The notes beneath the pieces were generated by a model that was not told where the DNA came from, did not search any database, and worked only from the letters and a program-made list of their open reading frames with translations. 42,220 nucleotides of DNA from DAOVVL01 sp965603095 (lineage in GTDB: Bacteria; Pseudomonadota; Alphaproteobacteria; Rhodospirillales; Magnetovibrionaceae), in contig CBFDBQ010000012.1 of NCBI GenBank assembly GCA_965603095.1, positions 1 to 42,220 on the forward strand. The letters are read 5' to 3'. Numbering within the stretch: the first letter of the stretch is position 1; each line of letters begins with the position of its first letter. Below, piece after piece: positions 41,473 to 42,220 of this stretch. The position numbers were made by a program, and so were the translations under genes.

Positions 41473-41805
41473 TCATTTAGCCACCGGAACACTTGGTTCG
41501 CTATCGAGCGCGGGAGTGACAACTGGTGCAATTTCCGAGCTATCCAGAATGGAACTGCGTTCCTGACCTGCACCGCTTAATATAGCCAAAATAATTGATG
41601 TGGACATGAAAAGTGCCGCAAGAATGCCTGTTGTACGGGTAAGAAGGTTTGCGGTTCCTCGTGCGGTCATAAACCCGCCGCCGCCAGCACCACCACCACC
41701 ACCGCCGCCCATGCCCAATGCGCCACCTTCGCTTTTCTGAATAAGAACCACTCCTATCAAGGCAATGGCCAGCATCAGATGAATAACTAAAACAACGGTA
41801 ATCAT
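41473..41805 (-). CDS. secG: Protein translocase subunit SecG
   Basis: Small inner-membrane subunit of SecYEG. The 110-residue protein has two membrane segments (about 4-20 and 55-73), the loop IQKSEGGALGMGGGGGGGAGGGGFMTARG between them, and the conserved LTRTTGILAALFMSTSIILA. The C-terminus is acidic and proline-rich. It follows tpiA, the usual alphaproteobacterial order. The loop contains a run of glycine codons. Confidence 0.94.
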   Translation of the reverse strand: MITVVLVIHLMLAIALIGVVLIQKSEGGALGMGGGGGGGAGGGGFMTARGTANLLTRTTGILAALFMSTSIILAILSGAGQERSSILDSSEIAPVVTPALDSEPSVPVAK

Positions 41806-41942
41806 GGGCTTTTAAATCCTGTTGATGTTCACTTGTTGGGGCCGTATTTAGCCCCAAAAAGACTGCTTGGCTAGTATTTTTCCGCCATTATTGAAGTGTT
41901 TTTAAGGTATTTCTTGGATTTTAGGCTTTTTTAGCCAGATGC

Positions 41943-42220
41943 CTAGATTGACGCCTGGGCTATGGCCCAGAAATCATCGGTATTAAGGCTGGCACCACCA
42001 ATAAGACCACCATCAACATCACCAAGGGCAATGAGGTCTTTTGCGTTGCCGGGCTTCATTGAGCCACCATAAAGGATGCGCGTGGCCGCAGCTTCGGCCT
42101 CACCCACTTTTTTGGCCAGTTCCGCCCTAATAAAGGCATGAACTTCCTGAACTTCGTCATTGGTTGGGGTGCGTCCGGTGCCAATGGCCCAAACTGGTTC
42201 ATAGGCAATAACCGTATTTT
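41943..42220 (-). CDS. tpiA: Triosephosphate isomerase, C-terminal part (gene runs off the window)
   Basis: Interconverts dihydroxyacetone phosphate and glyceraldehyde 3-phosphate. The last 91 codons or so are in the window: NTVIAYEPVWAIGTGRTPT with the catalytic Glu and loop 6, ILYGGSMKPGNAKDLIALGDVDGGLIGGASLNTDDFWAI, and the stop at 41943. The start lies beyond 42220. Confidence 0.96.
   Translation of the reverse strand, partial: NTVIAYEPVWAIGTGRTPTNDEVQEVHAFIRAELAKKVGEAEAAATRILYGGSMKPGNAKDLIALGDVDGGLIGGASLNTDDFWAIAQASI

Noticed and set aside
41680..41710. GCC/CCG-type run that looks like a simple repeat
   Set aside because: It encodes the glycine-rich loop of SecG and is normal for this family, though such runs can slip.

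Overview
The window is a gene-dense chromosomal segment of an alphaproteobacterium. By eye the base composition is moderately AT-rich, with AT-rich spacers. The assignment rests on gene order as much as on the proteins: parC-recO-era-rnc-lepB-acpS-pdxJ-rsh-rpoZ-folK, NYN/uracil-DNA glycosylase/DUF4169, smpB-dapA-slt, and tpiA-secG-pyrG-kdsA-eno-ftsB-pdhA-pdhB-pdhC-lpdA-lipA-ratA are arrangements typical of this class. DUF4169, DUF4170, a pyruvate dehydrogenase E1-beta with its own lipoyl domain, and a leucyl/arginyl-tRNA-protein transferase (bpt) also fit. A Rhodospirillales-like lineage is plausible, but the window alone does not prove it. I saw no tRNA, rRNA, CRISPR array, IS element or prophage.

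Layout. 1-7.1 kb: bpt (5' end near the window edge), a TfoX-N protein, two poorly known small proteins, bioY, parC, recO, then a class V aminotransferase on the other strand. 7.1-15.2 kb: a DsrC-type sulfur carrier with both redox cysteines, then a long minus-strand run era-rnc-lepB-acpS-pdxJ-DUF2062-rsh-rpoZ-folK, much of it overlapping or nearly abutting. 15.3-16.9 kb: a plus-strand trio NYN nuclease / UdgB-like glycosylase / DUF4169. 16.9-21.9 kb: a more plastic zone with DUF4170, a MerR-type HTH plus class III adenylate cyclase fusion under a palindrome-containing promoter, a decayed copy of a sulfite-oxidase-like gene, ppk2, the intact sulfite-oxidase-like gene, smpB and dapA. 22.1-28.6 kb: a lytic transglycosylase, an isolated methyltransferase with its own promoter and terminator, the bactofilin/M23 pair, pgpA and pncC. 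28.6-42.2 kb: central metabolism on the minus strand (ratA, lipA, arsM, arsR, PDH complex, ABM protein, ftsB, eno, kdsA, pyrG, secG, tpiA).

How the genes work together. The right half links lower glycolysis (tpiA, eno) to pyruvate dehydrogenase (pdhABC, lpdA) and to the lipoyl cofactor it needs (lipA). An arsenic sensor/methyltransferase pair has been wedged in directly upstream of lipA. The middle block carries the stringent-response enzyme, RNA polymerase omega, RNA processing (rnc, era) and signal peptidase.

The most unusual points are: a 210-nt perfectly identical stretch shared by the lipoyl domains of pdhB and pdhC; 45-nt direct repeats flanking ppk2 that derive from the 3' end of the sulfite-oxidase-like gene; a 12-bp hairpin that buries the rsh ribosome-binding site; a 13-bp perfect inverted repeat inside the promoter of the HTH-cyclase gene; and a DsrC with both cysteines in a context without dsr genes. 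I found no clearly new multi-gene system.
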